A stretch of DNA of 64,000 bases from contig NZ_JAMDGY010000026.1 in the NCBI RefSeq assembly GCF_028656955.1, positions 1 through 64,000 on the forward strand. The letters run 5' to 3'. Origin of the DNA: Pseudomonas fontis (GTDB lineage: Bacteria; Pseudomonadota; Gammaproteobacteria; Pseudomonadales; Pseudomonadaceae). Position 1 is the first letter of the stretch, and every line of letters begins with the position of its first letter. The notes below the pieces were generated by a model. The model saw nothing but the letters and a program-made list of their open reading frames with translations. It was not told the DNA's origin and did not search any database. A program made the position numbers and the translations under genes. Of this stretch, positions 9,271 through 19,205 are shown one piece after another.

Positions 9271-9369
9271 CCGTTGTTCCCCCTGAAGATGCAGCGAATG
9301 ATAGCGGGCCATGGCGGCCACTGTCTTGTCGGCACGCGGTCTGCTTGGCAAGGACAGCTCCCTGTCGCC

Positions 9370-9421
9370 GCTGCCTTTGGGAGCCCTTACGGGCTCCAGC
9401 GCAGCCTGTCGGCAGCGGCTA
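9370..9421. repeat. Dispersed palindromic repeat (family 2), second copy
   Basis: Reverse-oriented copy of the unit at the start of the window: GGGAGCCCTTACGGGCTCC core with the same flanking GCGCAGCCTGTCGGCAGCGG. It lies between gltP's terminator and the 5' end of the gene at 9270, in non-coding DNA. Confidence 0.6.
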
Positions 9422-9462
9422 CAAAACTGTGCAAGACAGCTACCTCCCAAACCCCAGGCAAC

Positions 9463-9487
9463 AAAAAGCCCCGACAGGTCGGGGCTT
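9463..9487 (-). terminator. Rho-independent terminator of gltP
   Basis: On the reverse strand the stem AAGCCCCGAC pairs perfectly with GTCGGGGCTT across a 2-base gap and runs into TTTTTG. It sits 22 nt after the gltP stop codon. Confidence 0.85.
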
Positions 9488-9508
9488 CTTGTTCAGTTCA
9501 AGCGAAGC

Positions 9509-10840
9509 TTACGGCTTGGCAATGTCGCCAGCCGGCAGGGCTTCCTTGCTGCGCCAGTGCGGCAGGGAGTTCCAGTAGCGCTGGCCCTTGGCATCGTCGT
9601 ACATGCCTTCCCAACGTGCGATTACCAGTACCGCCAGGGCGTTGCCGATCACGTTCAGGGCAGTACGCGCCATGTCCATGACACGGTCGACACCGGCGAT
9701 GAAGGCCAGGCCTTCCAGCGGGATACCCACACTGCCCAAGGTCGCCAGCAGTACCACGAAGGACACGCCCGGCACGCCGGCGATACCTTTGGAGGTGACC
9801 ATCAGGGTCAGTACCAGCAACAGCTGCTGGCTGATCGACAGGTCGATGCCGTACAGCTGGGCAATGAAGATCGCCGCGATGCTCTGGTACAGGGTCGAAC
9901 CGTCAAGGTTGAACGAGTAGCCGGTCGGTACCACGAAGCTGCAGATAGCCTTCGGCGCACCGTAGTTTTCCATCTTCTCGATCACCCGCGGCAGCACGGT
10001 CTCGGAGCTGGCGGTGGAGTAGGCCAGGACCAGCTCGTCCTTGAAGATGCGGATCAACTTGAGGATCGAGAAGCCGAACAGGCGGGCGATCAGGCCCAGC
10101 ACCGCGAAGCAGAAGAAGGCGATGGCGAAGTACACCAGCAACACCAGCTTGGCCAGCGGCAGCAGCGAGGCGAAGCCGAAGTTGGCAACGGTCACCGCGA
10201 TCAGCGCGAACACACCGATCGGGGCGTAGTTCATGATCATGTGGGTGACCTTGAACATGGCTTCCGAGACGCCCTGGAAGGTTTTCACCAACGGGTCGCG
10301 GATGTCCGCCTGCAGGCTCGACAAGCCCAGGCCGAACAGCACCGAGAAGAAGATGATCGGCAGCATCTCGCCACGCATCAGCGCTGCAAAGATGTTCGAC
10401 GGGATCAGGTTGAGGATGGTCTCGATGAACGCGTGTTCATGCTGCACCTCGGCCGCCGTGGCCTGGTACTTGGAGATATCCACGGTACCCAGGGTGCTCA
10501 TGTCGATGCCGGCACCCGGGTGGAACAGGTTGGCCAACACCAGGCCGACCACGATCGCGATGGTGGTCACCACCTCGAAGTAGATGATGGTCTTGAGGCC
10601 AATACTGCCAAGTTTTTTCGCATCGCCGACCCCGGCAATACCCACGATCAGCGACGAAATCACGATCGGGATAACGATCATCTTGATCAGGCGAATGAAG
10701 ATGTCACCGGCAGGTTGGAGGACGTTACTGATCCACCATGCCTTTTCTGCACTGAAATGGTTCAGTAGAGCCCCGATTGCAATCCCCAGTACCAGACCGA
10801 TGAGGATCTGCCAGGCGAGGCTTAGCTTTGCCTTCTTCAT
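9509..10840 (-). CDS. gltP: Glutamate/aspartate:proton symporter (DAACS family)
   Basis: Inner-membrane symporter, 443 aa, the usual GltP length. Family landmarks are present: the serine-rich reentrant hairpin AYSTASSETVLPRVIEKM, the transmembrane-7 motif SFNLDGSTLYQ (NMDGT-like), and GVPGVSFVVLLATL in the second hairpin. The protein is closer to GltP than to DctA because the hairpin reads STASSETVLP. The start at 10840 has GAAGAAAGG upstream, and the gene is monocistronic with its own terminator. Synteny with algB-kinB matches P. aeruginosa gltP (PA5479, from memory). Confidence 0.9.
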   Translation of the reverse strand: MKKAKLSLAWQILIGLVLGIAIGALLNHFSAEKAWWISNVLQPAGDIFIRLIKMIVIPIVISSLIVGIAGVGDAKKLGSIGLKTIIYFEVVTTIAIVVGLVLANLFHPGAGIDMSTLGTVDISKYQATAAEVQHEHAFIETILNLIPSNIFAALMRGEMLPIIFFSVLFGLGLSSLQADIRDPLVKTFQGVSEAMFKVTHMIMNYAPIGVFALIAVTVANFGFASLLPLAKLVLLVYFAIAFFCFAVLGLIARLFGFSILKLIRIFKDELVLAYSTASSETVLPRVIEKMENYGAPKAICSFVVPTGYSFNLDGSTLYQSIAAIFIAQLYGIDLSISQQLLLVLTLMVTSKGIAGVPGVSFVVLLATLGSVGIPLEGLAFIAGVDRVMDMARTALNVIGNALAVLVIARWEGMYDDAKGQRYWNSLPHWRSKEALPAGDIAKP

Positions 10841-11573
10841 GTCATTAACCTTTCTTCAAGTGGGAACGGGCACCACCTCGAAACCAGCACGCCAGAGCGG
10901 TTTGTTGCCGCTCTATAGTTATTCTGGTTCGCAGGCAATGACGCCGTAGAAGGTCACCGCAAGCGAGCGTGGTTACGCTCAGGCCAGCGAAAAAAGGCGC
11001 AACTATTCCCACGTGGAGGGGCCCCGTCTAATGCCGTAAATGACTACCCCATGCCGAATCGGCATGGGGTTTTTGTGCCAAAACGGACGTCGCAAACGCT
11101 TTCCTACGTGCTGTTCGGAATTCCGACGATGGCCAAAGCGCCATATTTAGGCAGATTCAGAGGTATCCGGCTGAGTAGCGGACACGCTTGTTCGACAATC
11201 CGAATGCGTGAAATGAAGGGAAAACAGGCGGCAGGAGGGGGTGAAAAATAATGATGTACGGTCGTGCCGAATGACCGATTTGTCGTGTCGGCTTGTTTCA
11301 GATGGCTGGCAGCCTGGTATCAAAGCGTTCTGGAAGCCCGCGTCATGCAATGGGCACGCTGTGCACCCGCTTCGCGGACCTCCAGTATCGCTTCGCCTGA
11401 CCCGGCCCTCAGCGGAGGCACTCCCTGTACCCCTAGGCCCCTGCGATCCTGTAGCAATCAGAGCGGCCCGGCCCCTTGGTCATGCGCCAACCCTCCTCGG
11501 GTGGGCGCAACATAGAAGCCTGAGCCGGCAAAAGGTTCAGTCTTCCGTTGCGTACTGCTGTGCCCGGCGGCAC
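10841..11573. other. Non-coding stretch between gltP and the ivy-like gene
   Basis: About 730 bp without a convincing gene. The gltP promoter should lie near 10900-10930 on the reverse strand (AACTATAG could be the -10). A forward-strand terminator occupies 11047-11074. Another strong hairpin (TGCGCC ... GGCGCA, about 11484-11510) has no T-tract. Open frames here have no family resemblance. Confidence 0.5.
11047..11074 (+). terminator. Orphan Rho-independent terminator, forward strand
   Basis: CCCCATGCC-GAATC-GGCATGGGG followed directly by TTTTT. It is a textbook terminator, but no forward gene lies upstream (gltP is on the other strand). On the reverse strand the sequence after the stem is TAGTCATT, so it does not serve reverse transcripts. 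It may end a small RNA beginning between 10841 and 11040. Confidence 0.75.
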
Positions 11574-12043
11574 TCAGTACCAGTTTGGATCTCGCTTGAG
11601 CTGTTCCCTGAGCAGGGCCTGCATGCCTTGGTCAGGTTTGCCCAACCAGCGGGTATCGGCGTGGCGGGTGGGCGACTTGTCGCTCGGCAGGCCTTCGGGC
11701 ACTTCCACCAGCATCCCGTAGGCTTTGTCCTTGTCCCAGCTGAACGCCACGATCAAGCGCTTGTTCAGGCAGCCCTGCGCGGTTTCGCAGAGCGGGCCGA
11801 CCAGGTACTGGTCGCCATCTTCCTCGGTGGCGGACATTTGCAGCGGCGACTCACCGCTCAAGTTGAGCACCCATTCGGGCAGGCGCTCTTCCTGTTTGAC
11901 CATGTCTTGCCAGGTTTCCGGTACTCGGGGTCCGAAGCCAACAGTTGGTTGGCCCGGACCTGGCCGTCATTGGCCGCCATTGCCGCTGAACTGCCGGCCA
12001 GTAACAGGCTGGCAGCCAGGGCTCTGTATAGCGTCCCTTTCAT
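11574..12043 (-). pseudogene. Ivy-like (inhibitor of vertebrate lysozyme) protein, frameshifted
   Basis: Periplasmic lysozyme-inhibitor-fold protein broken by a one-base deletion. The N-terminal part (ATG at 12043, signal peptide ending SSAAMAAND) reads to ...DPEYRK and then leaves frame. The Ivy body (TWQDMVKQEERLPEWV ... NWY) continues in another frame from about 11918 to 11574. Adding one base to the TTT at 11915-11917 (AAA on the coding strand) restores a single frame of about 156 aa, a normal Ivy length. The Cys-bounded loop reads CETAQGC instead of the inhibitory CKPHDC of E. coli Ivy, so even an intact protein may not inhibit C-type lysozyme; the syntenic P. aeruginosa PA5481 is an Ivy paralogue. 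A sequencing or assembly error is possible. Confidence 0.75.
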
Positions 12044-12045
12044 AA

Positions 12046-12252
<207 letters not shown>

Positions 12253-12537
12253 CTAGAACACCCAGCGTTGTTGTGCTTGCGGTGCAGCGAATTCGGCGGT
12301 CGACACCGTGGCCGGTTGCGAGCGCTGCACGGTGTGGGCGGGCAGCAGTTGCGCGGCGGCGTGGTGCGCCTGCAGCCTGGCCAGTTGCGCGGCATATACC
12401 TGACGCTCGATCTGCGCGCTCTGCCAGGCGTGATAGAGCTGCCCGGCAGCCAGCGTCAGCAGCAACGCCAGGCTGAGGAACAGCGCCTGACGCAGGTAAA
12501 GCGGCGATATCTGCACTCTGGCGGCTGGACGGTTCAT
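12253..12537 (-). CDS. Small single-pass membrane protein, unknown function
   Basis: 94 aa from an ATG at 12537 with RBS AGGAGA (a longer frame starts at 12558). The N-terminal 15 residues are basic and polar, then comes one hydrophobic helix (about 21-40), then a Gln/Ala-rich, probably coiled-coil segment ending QRWVF. No family recognised. It sits 42 nt upstream of the UPF0391 gene on the same strand and is likely part of the same transcript. Confidence 0.6.
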   Translation of the reverse strand: MNRPAARVQISPLYLRQALFLSLALLLTLAAGQLYHAWQSAQIERQVYAAQLARLQAHHAAAQLLPAHTVQRSQPATVSTAEFAAPQAQQRWVF

Positions 12538-12711
12538 TGCCGGGCTCTCCTGCTGCATGTTGTTATTGACCTGTAAGGTTCATTGCAGCCTGCATGCCAG
12601 TTTTCTTTAAGCCATAAAATCGTTATAAATCAGGTAGTTAACCACGAACGACCAACATGACCAGAGCGCATCCTGCACGATGCACGGTGTGCGCTCGTGC
12701 GTTTTGCATGA

Positions 12712-13305
12712 TCAGTCCTGCTCCCTGGCTGCGACCTTCAGCTTGTCCGCGTCTACCCCGCGTACGCCACGGATCTGCTGGGCCACCTGTACGGCCAGGG
12801 TTTTCTGCTCGGCACTGGCGACTTCGCCCGACAAGCGCACCACACCTTCCTCGGCGTTCACCTCGATGTTCTGCGTGTCGAGGTTGCGGCTATATATAAG
12901 GCTGCTGTGGACCTTCTCTTCGATCCAGGCGTCGTTCTGCATCTGTGCATTGGCCTCGACGACCTGCTCGCGCTCCTGCGCGGGGTCGCTCACCCCCAGG
13001 CTGATCAGGTTGTTGACCAGATGGACGCCTGCGGTGGCCTCGGCCAGCTCGCCGGCCATCTGCTTGGCATCGGCGCTGGTGACCCGGCCACGCAGGGTGA
13101 CGACGCCGTCGCGGCTGTCGACTTCGATTGGCAGGCGGTAGGTCTGGCTGCTCCATTGCAGGCGCGAGGTGATGATCGAGCGCAACGCCGCGTCGCCCTG
13201 TTGCGCCTCACGTGGGGCAGGTTCGGCCGCGTGGGCCACGGAAACGGCCAGCGGGCCGAGGAGTAATGCGGCAGCCAACACTGCCACCGGGCTGAATACA
13301 GGCAT
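12712..13305 (-). CDS. Periplasmic protein with two BON domains (OsmY-like)
   Basis: Exported envelope protein, 197 aa. The signal peptide ends near VSVAHAAEP. Two BON domains follow (about 37-105 with DGVVTLRGRVTSADAKQMA, and about 120-190 with EEGVVRLSGEVASAEQKTLA); the paired G-V-V-x-L-x-G motifs define the fold. BON proteins bind phospholipid or stabilise the envelope and are frequently osmotically or sigma-factor induced. It is transcribed divergently from algB, and its Shine-Dalgarno sequence is buried in a hairpin (13312-13332). A stem-loop (GAGCGCA ... TGCGCTC, about 12664-12695) lies downstream. Confidence 0.85.
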   Translation of the reverse strand: MPVFSPVAVLAAALLLGPLAVSVAHAAEPAPREAQQGDAALRSIITSRLQWSSQTYRLPIEVDSRDGVVTLRGRVTSADAKQMAGELAEATAGVHLVNNLISLGVSDPAQEREQVVEANAQMQNDAWIEEKVHSSLIYSRNLDTQNIEVNAEEGVVRLSGEVASAEQKTLAVQVAQQIRGVRGVDADKLKVAAREQD

Positions 13306-13332
13306 GAGAATGCCTCCGGTTGCTCAGGAGGC
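13306..13332 (-). promoter_or_regulatory. Shine-Dalgarno-sequestering hairpin before the BON-domain gene
   Basis: On the reverse-strand RNA, GCCTCC (13332-13327) pairs perfectly with GGAGGC (13317-13312) over a 9-nt loop. GGAGG is the ribosome binding site, 7 nt before the ATG at 13305. The pairing is seen in sequence; regulation is inference. Confidence 0.5.
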
Positions 13333-13334
13333 TT

Positions 13335-13362
13335 GAACTTCGCAAGCGCCGTGCCAGTCGAC
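13335..13362 (+). promoter_or_regulatory. Possible AlgU (sigma-22) promoter for algB
   Basis: GAACTT at 13335-13340 (perfect -35 of the AlgU/RpoE class), then a 17-nt spacer and TCGAC (13358-13362), a partial match to the TCTGA-type -10. P. aeruginosa algB is known to depend on AlgT/U, which favours the call. It implies a leader of roughly 145 nt. Confidence 0.4.
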
Positions 13363-13512
13363 TGAGTGCTTACAAAAGCAATATTTTCAGAGGGTTAGCC
13401 AGGTGACTGGCGAGGAGCTAGCATGCAGGGAACGGAATCAATCAGTATTGACCATGCAACTTGCCCGATTTTTCCGACACTAACCAAGATCATTCTTAAA
13501 GGAGCGTAGGAA

Positions 13513-14855
<1,343 letters not shown>

Positions 14856-14859
<4 letters not shown>

Positions 14860-16643
14860 AATGGGCGATGAAGCTGCGCACACGGCTGTTTCTCAGCATC
14901 TCGGCGCTGATGACCGTGGCGTTGCTGGGGTTGGCCCTGGGCCTGATCAGCGTCCAGCAGATGGCCAGCTCGCAGCAGGCGCTGATCCACGACAACGCCT
15001 TCGTCCTCGACCAGGGCCTGAAGTTGCGGCAGAACCTGGGGGAACAACTGACCCAGATTCTCGATGAAGGCAGCGACCCAAAAGCCCTGGCCGACTTGCA
15101 GAACCAGTTCCAGATGCTGCTCGACGAAGGCATGCAACATGAAAGCAAGACCCAAGCCCTGGCCGGCTTCAGCAAGGCCAGCCAGGATTACCAGGCCTTT
15201 TTGCAGGTCATGCGCGAGACCCCGGTCTCGGGCCGCAGCCTGAGCCCGGACATGCCGCTGGGCGCTGCCTTCAACGTATTGCGCGGCGACCTGATCGACG
15301 CGCACAAGCAGGCCCTTGAGCACATCACCCACAGCGAGCGCCTGGCCCGCGAGCGTGCCGTGTTGATTTCCGGCCTGCTGGGCGTGGTTGGCCTGGCCGT
15401 GCTGGTGCTCGGCTTCATCACCGCGCACGGTATCGCCAAGCGTTTCGGCCAGCCCATCGAGGCCCTGGCCAAAGCCGCCGACCAGATCGGCCAGGGCGAC
15501 TTCGATGTCACCCTGCCGGTGACCCCGGCGCTGGAAATCAACCAGCTGACCCGGCGCTTCGGCCTGATGGCCGAGGCCCTGCGCAAGCACCAGGCGACCA
15601 ACGTCGACGAGTTGCTGGCCGGCCAACAGCGCCTGCAGGCGGTGCTCGACAGCATCGATGACGGCTTGCTGATCATCGACCGCCAGGGCCTGCTGGAACA
15701 CCTCAACCCGGTCGCGCAGCGCCAATTGGGCTGGGATGACCCGCACCTGGGCATCGGCCTGGGCGAGGCGCTCAAGCGTGCCGAGCTGGACGACCAACTG
15801 CGCCTGATCCTGCGCGGCGGCAGCCTCGACCGCCCGCCGGAAGACCTGTGCCTGGAGATAGAAGAAGAAACCCGCCTGCTCAGCTACAGCCTGACGCCGG
15901 TCTGCCACCCGCAAGGGCCGATCCTCGGTGCGGTGATGGTGCTGCATGACGTGACCGAGCAGCGCGCCTTCGAGCGGGTGCGCAGCGAGTTCGTGCTGCG
16001 CGCCTCGCATGAGCTGCGCACGCCGATCACCGGCATGCAGATGGCCTTCGGGTTGTTGCGCGAGCGCGTGAAGTTCCCCGCCGAAGCCCGCGAGAACGAC
16101 CTGCTGGAGACCATCGGCGAGGAAATGCAGCGCCTGACTCAGTTGATCAACGACCTGCTGAACTTCTCCCGCTACCAGAGCGGCCTGCAAAAACTGGAAC
16201 TCGCACCCTGCGCCGTGGATGACCTGCTGGAACGCGCTTGCAGCCGTTTTGCGCCATTGATCGAGCTCAAGCAGATCGAGCTGCAGGTCGAGCTCACCGC
16301 GCCACTGCCGCGCATCCAGGCCGACCCGGCGCAGCTGGACCGGGTGCTGGACAACCTGCTCGACAATGCCATCCGCCATACCGCCAGCGCAGGGCGCATC
16401 CGCTTGCAGGCGCGGCGCCATGCCGAGCGGGTGATCATCAGCGTCGAGGACAACGGCGAGGGCATTGCCTACGGCCAGCAGGGGCGGATCTTCGAACCCT
16501 TCGTCCAGGTCGGCCGCAAGAAGGGCGGGGCCGGGCTTGGCCTGGCCTTGTGCAAGGAGATTGTCCAGCTGCATGGCGGGCGCATGGGCGTTTATTCACG
16601 CCCTGGCCAGGGCACCCAGTTCTACATGGCCTTGCCGGTCTGA
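14856..16643 (+). CDS. kinB: Sensor histidine kinase KinB
   Basis: Inner-membrane sensor kinase/phosphatase partner of AlgB, 595 aa, the same length as P. aeruginosa KinB. Order: transmembrane helix (about 12-34), periplasmic helical sensor domain, second helix (about 168-190), HAMP (FGQPIEALAKAADQIGQGDF), PAS (QAVLDSIDDGLLIIDRQG), HisKA with the phospho-His in ASHELRTPITGM, and HATPase_c (N-box DNLLDNAIRHT, G-boxes DNGEGI and GAGLGLALC). The GTG start at 14856 overlaps the algB stop; an in-frame ATG at 14868 is an alternative. The stop is only 6 nt from the convergent EAL gene. Confidence 0.95.
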
Positions 16644-16649
16644 ATCGGC

Positions 16650-18269
16650 TCAGGCCTCGTCGTCGATGCGCCGAGGCCCCATGCGCCGCCCACGGGTGAA
16701 CATCTCGATGAACTGGCGCGCGTTGAGCGGGTGGGCAAACAACCAGCCCTGGCCGTAGTTGACCCCTTCGCTATTGAGCAGCAGGGCCTGGTCCTCGTAT
16801 TCGATGCCCTCGGCAATCACCCGCAACTGCAAGGCATGCGCCATGCGGATGATGTGCGGGGCCACGCCGCTGCTGGCGGCGTCATGGCCGAGGGCGTCGA
16901 TGAACGCCTTGTCGATCTTCAGGCAATCCACCGGCAGGGTTTGCAGGTAGGCCAGGCTGCAATAGCCGGTGCCGAAGTCATCGATCAACACCTGATGGCC
17001 CACCGCGCGCAACGCCTGCAAGTTGTCCCGCGCGACCACCACATCGATCAGCCCGCGCTCGGTCACCTCAAAGGCGATCTGGCTGGCTGCGACATGGTGC
17101 AGGGCCAGCAGGCGCGCCGCGACCAGGCCGATGCGCGGCACCATCACATCGCACGCCGCAAGGTTCACCGAGATATACAGCTGCGGGTTGGCCCGCAGTA
17201 CCTGGCCCAATTGCTCCAGCACCCGTTGCAGGACGAAGTCGGTGATCTGGCGGATCTGCCCGGTGTTCTCGGCCAGGGGAATGAACAGGTCCGGCGCGGT
17301 CAGCGTGCCGTCCGGCCGCCGCCAGCGCACCAGCGCCTCGGCACCGACACAACGACGGCTGTTCAGCTCGAAGATCGGCTGGTACAGCACCTGCAACTCG
17401 CCCCGGCGTATCGCCCCCTGCAACTCCGAACTCATCGAACGGCTCTGGCGAACCAGTTGCAGCACCAGCCAGCCAATGCACCAGGCCAGCAGCAGGCTGC
17501 CGGGGAACAGCAGCCAGAGCATGCCGTTCATCTTCAGCGGCAGGCTGGCACGCGGGGTGATCAGCACCAACTGGTAGTCCGGGGACTTGGTCGGCATGCG
17601 GTAGATCAGCCGGCTGGGAAACACCTGCAAGGCATCATCGTTGTCCGGCGGCCAGCCACTGGCGGGCGGCCACTCCTGCACCGGACCGAGTACCGGGACG
17701 GCGCGGGTGCCCTTGTCGAGAATCACCAGCAGGCTGCCTTCGGGGGGCAGGTCGACCACGTCGGTCAGGTGCCCGCGTGAGGTCGACACGCGAAAATTGC
17801 CGCGCCCCAGCACCAGCGCCGCGCGGTTGTCATCGGGTTCGGTGGTGGTGTTGAGCCAGTAGCTGTAGGTCGGGCCCTGGATGTCCGGCGGCGGCAGCTG
17901 GTTCAGCGCCTGCTCGCCACCGCGGTTGGAGCACGACTGGCTGCTGTCGACATAGGCCGCCTCGAACAGGAAGCGGTTGTTGTAGGTCACCTGTTGCAGG
18001 GTGCTGACCATTTCCGCGTCGCAGCCGCGCAAGGGCTGCGCCTGGAGCAGGTCGACGCCTTGGCGCAGTTGGCCGAAGATCTGCTCCAGGCGCTCGAGAA
18101 AGCGCTCGCCCTTGGCGTTCATCTGCGCGCTTTCGCTTTCCTGCAACTGGTGCATGGCCACGCCCAGGCTCGCCAGCAAAAGCAAGGTCGCACTCGCCGT
18201 GGCCGCAAGCGTGGCCAGTAGCCAGGGTCGATAAAGCAGGCTGCGCAGCGAGGCAAGGGCAGATGACAT
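16650..18269 (-). CDS. CSS-domain / EAL c-di-GMP phosphodiesterase
   Basis: Inner-membrane cyclic-di-GMP phosphodiesterase, 539 aa. Two transmembrane helices (about 17-38 and 250-272) flank a periplasmic CSS-type domain with Cys in RGCDAEM and in SSQSCSNRGG. The cytoplasmic EAL domain (about 285-530) has intact catalytic motifs: EALVRW, EVTER, DDFGTG, KIDKAFI and IAEGIE, so it is predicted active. In this class a periplasmic disulfide, made by the DsbA system, holds the enzyme in check. Here the CSS triplet reads CSN. ATG at 18269 is preferred over TTG at 18272. Convergent with kinB. Confidence 0.9.
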   Translation of the reverse strand: MSSALASLRSLLYRPWLLATLAATASATLLLLASLGVAMHQLQESESAQMNAKGERFLERLEQIFGQLRQGVDLLQAQPLRGCDAEMVSTLQQVTYNNRFLFEAAYVDSSQSCSNRGGEQALNQLPPPDIQGPTYSYWLNTTTEPDDNRAALVLGRGNFRVSTSRGHLTDVVDLPPEGSLLVILDKGTRAVPVLGPVQEWPPASGWPPDNDDALQVFPSRLIYRMPTKSPDYQLVLITPRASLPLKMNGMLWLLFPGSLLLAWCIGWLVLQLVRQSRSMSSELQGAIRRGELQVLYQPIFELNSRRCVGAEALVRWRRPDGTLTAPDLFIPLAENTGQIRQITDFVLQRVLEQLGQVLRANPQLYISVNLAACDVMVPRIGLVAARLLALHHVAASQIAFEVTERGLIDVVVARDNLQALRAVGHQVLIDDFGTGYCSLAYLQTLPVDCLKIDKAFIDALGHDAASSGVAPHIIRMAHALQLRVIAEGIEYEDQALLLNSEGVNYGQGWLFAHPLNARQFIEMFTRGRRMGPRRIDDEA

Positions 18270-18342
18270 CAAGAATTATCCCGTCGAATACCATGAGGTA
18301 TAGCAACAGCCGGACAATTCGGCCTGCCCGTTGGGCGGCGCG

Positions 18343-19119
18343 CTAGCGGGCGCTGTTGAGCACCTGCAGGATGGCGGCGGTCTGTGCGTCCGGCTGGCCG
18401 TCGAAGCGTTGCGGGCGAAAACGCATCTGGAACGCCGCGAGCACATGACGGGTAGCCACATCGAACTCGCCGGTCTGCTGGATCGAGTAACCAAAGCGCG
18501 CCAACTGCTGCTGGTACCAGGTGATGCTCGGCGGGTTCACGTCGAACCGCGCACGCTGCTGGGCCACGGCGCGAGCGTCTGGCCAGATGCCGATGCCGGC
18601 GTCGGCCAGGCGCTTCCAGGGGAACAGCGGGCCCGGGTCGAGCTTGCGCAGCGGGGCGATGTCGCTGTGGCCGATGATGTGGCGCGGCTGGATGTTGTTG
18701 CGCTTGGCGATGTCCTTGAGCAGCACGATCAGCGATTCGATCTGCGCCTCGGAATACGGGTGCCATACACGCCCTGTAGGGGTGTCGGTGTAGCCGGGGT
18801 TGACGATCTCGATGCCGATGGAGCTGGAGTTGAGCCAGGTACGGCCTTCCCACTGGCTGTCCCCGGCATGCCAGGCGCGACGGTTCTCGTCGACCAGTTG
18901 GTAGATGGTGCCGTTGTCGTCACCGATCAGGTAGTGGCTGCTGACCTCGCCATGGGTCAGCAAGGCCAGCGAACGCTCCAGCGATGCATTGGTGTAATGC
19001 AGGACGACGAACTGGATGCGGCTGTCCTGGTTGGCTGACGGGTGGCTGCGGTCGATCTTCGGACCGCTGGCACAACCGGCCAGTGCCAACAGCAGGAGCG
19101 CGGAAAAAAACGCTTTCAT
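18343..19119 (-). CDS. ampDh2: N-acetylmuramoyl-L-alanine amidase, AmpDh2-like lipoprotein
   Basis: Periplasmic amidase that cleaves the MurNAc-L-Ala bond in peptidoglycan recycling or remodelling, 258 aa. Signal peptide with lipobox LAGC (Cys16). The Amidase_2 domain (about 33-175) carries zinc ligands in VVLHYT and HSDIAPLRKLDPGPLFPW. A C-terminal peptidoglycan-binding domain follows (about 185-255). Lipid anchoring plus position beside kinB matches P. aeruginosa AmpDh2 (PA5485). Other AmpD homologues are cytosolic, so the lipobox separates this one. Confidence 0.88.
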   Translation of the reverse strand: MKAFFSALLLLALAGCASGPKIDRSHPSANQDSRIQFVVLHYTNASLERSLALLTHGEVSSHYLIGDDNGTIYQLVDENRRAWHAGDSQWEGRTWLNSSSIGIEIVNPGYTDTPTGRVWHPYSEAQIESLIVLLKDIAKRNNIQPRHIIGHSDIAPLRKLDPGPLFPWKRLADAGIGIWPDARAVAQQRARFDVNPPSITWYQQQLARFGYSIQQTGEFDVATRHVLAAFQMRFRPQRFDGQPDAQTAAILQVLNSAR

Positions 19120-19205
19120 GGGAAAAGGGCAACGCCTGGGGAAGTGTGTAATGCAACAGTGTAACGTATCCCCGGCGTTCCGACTTATCCCTCTTCGACG
19201 CGATC

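Noticed and set aside
11915..11917. Programmed frameshift in the ivy-like gene
   Set aside because: Only a three-base A run is present on the coding strand, with no slippery heptamer or downstream stimulatory structure evident; a deletion or sequencing error is simpler.
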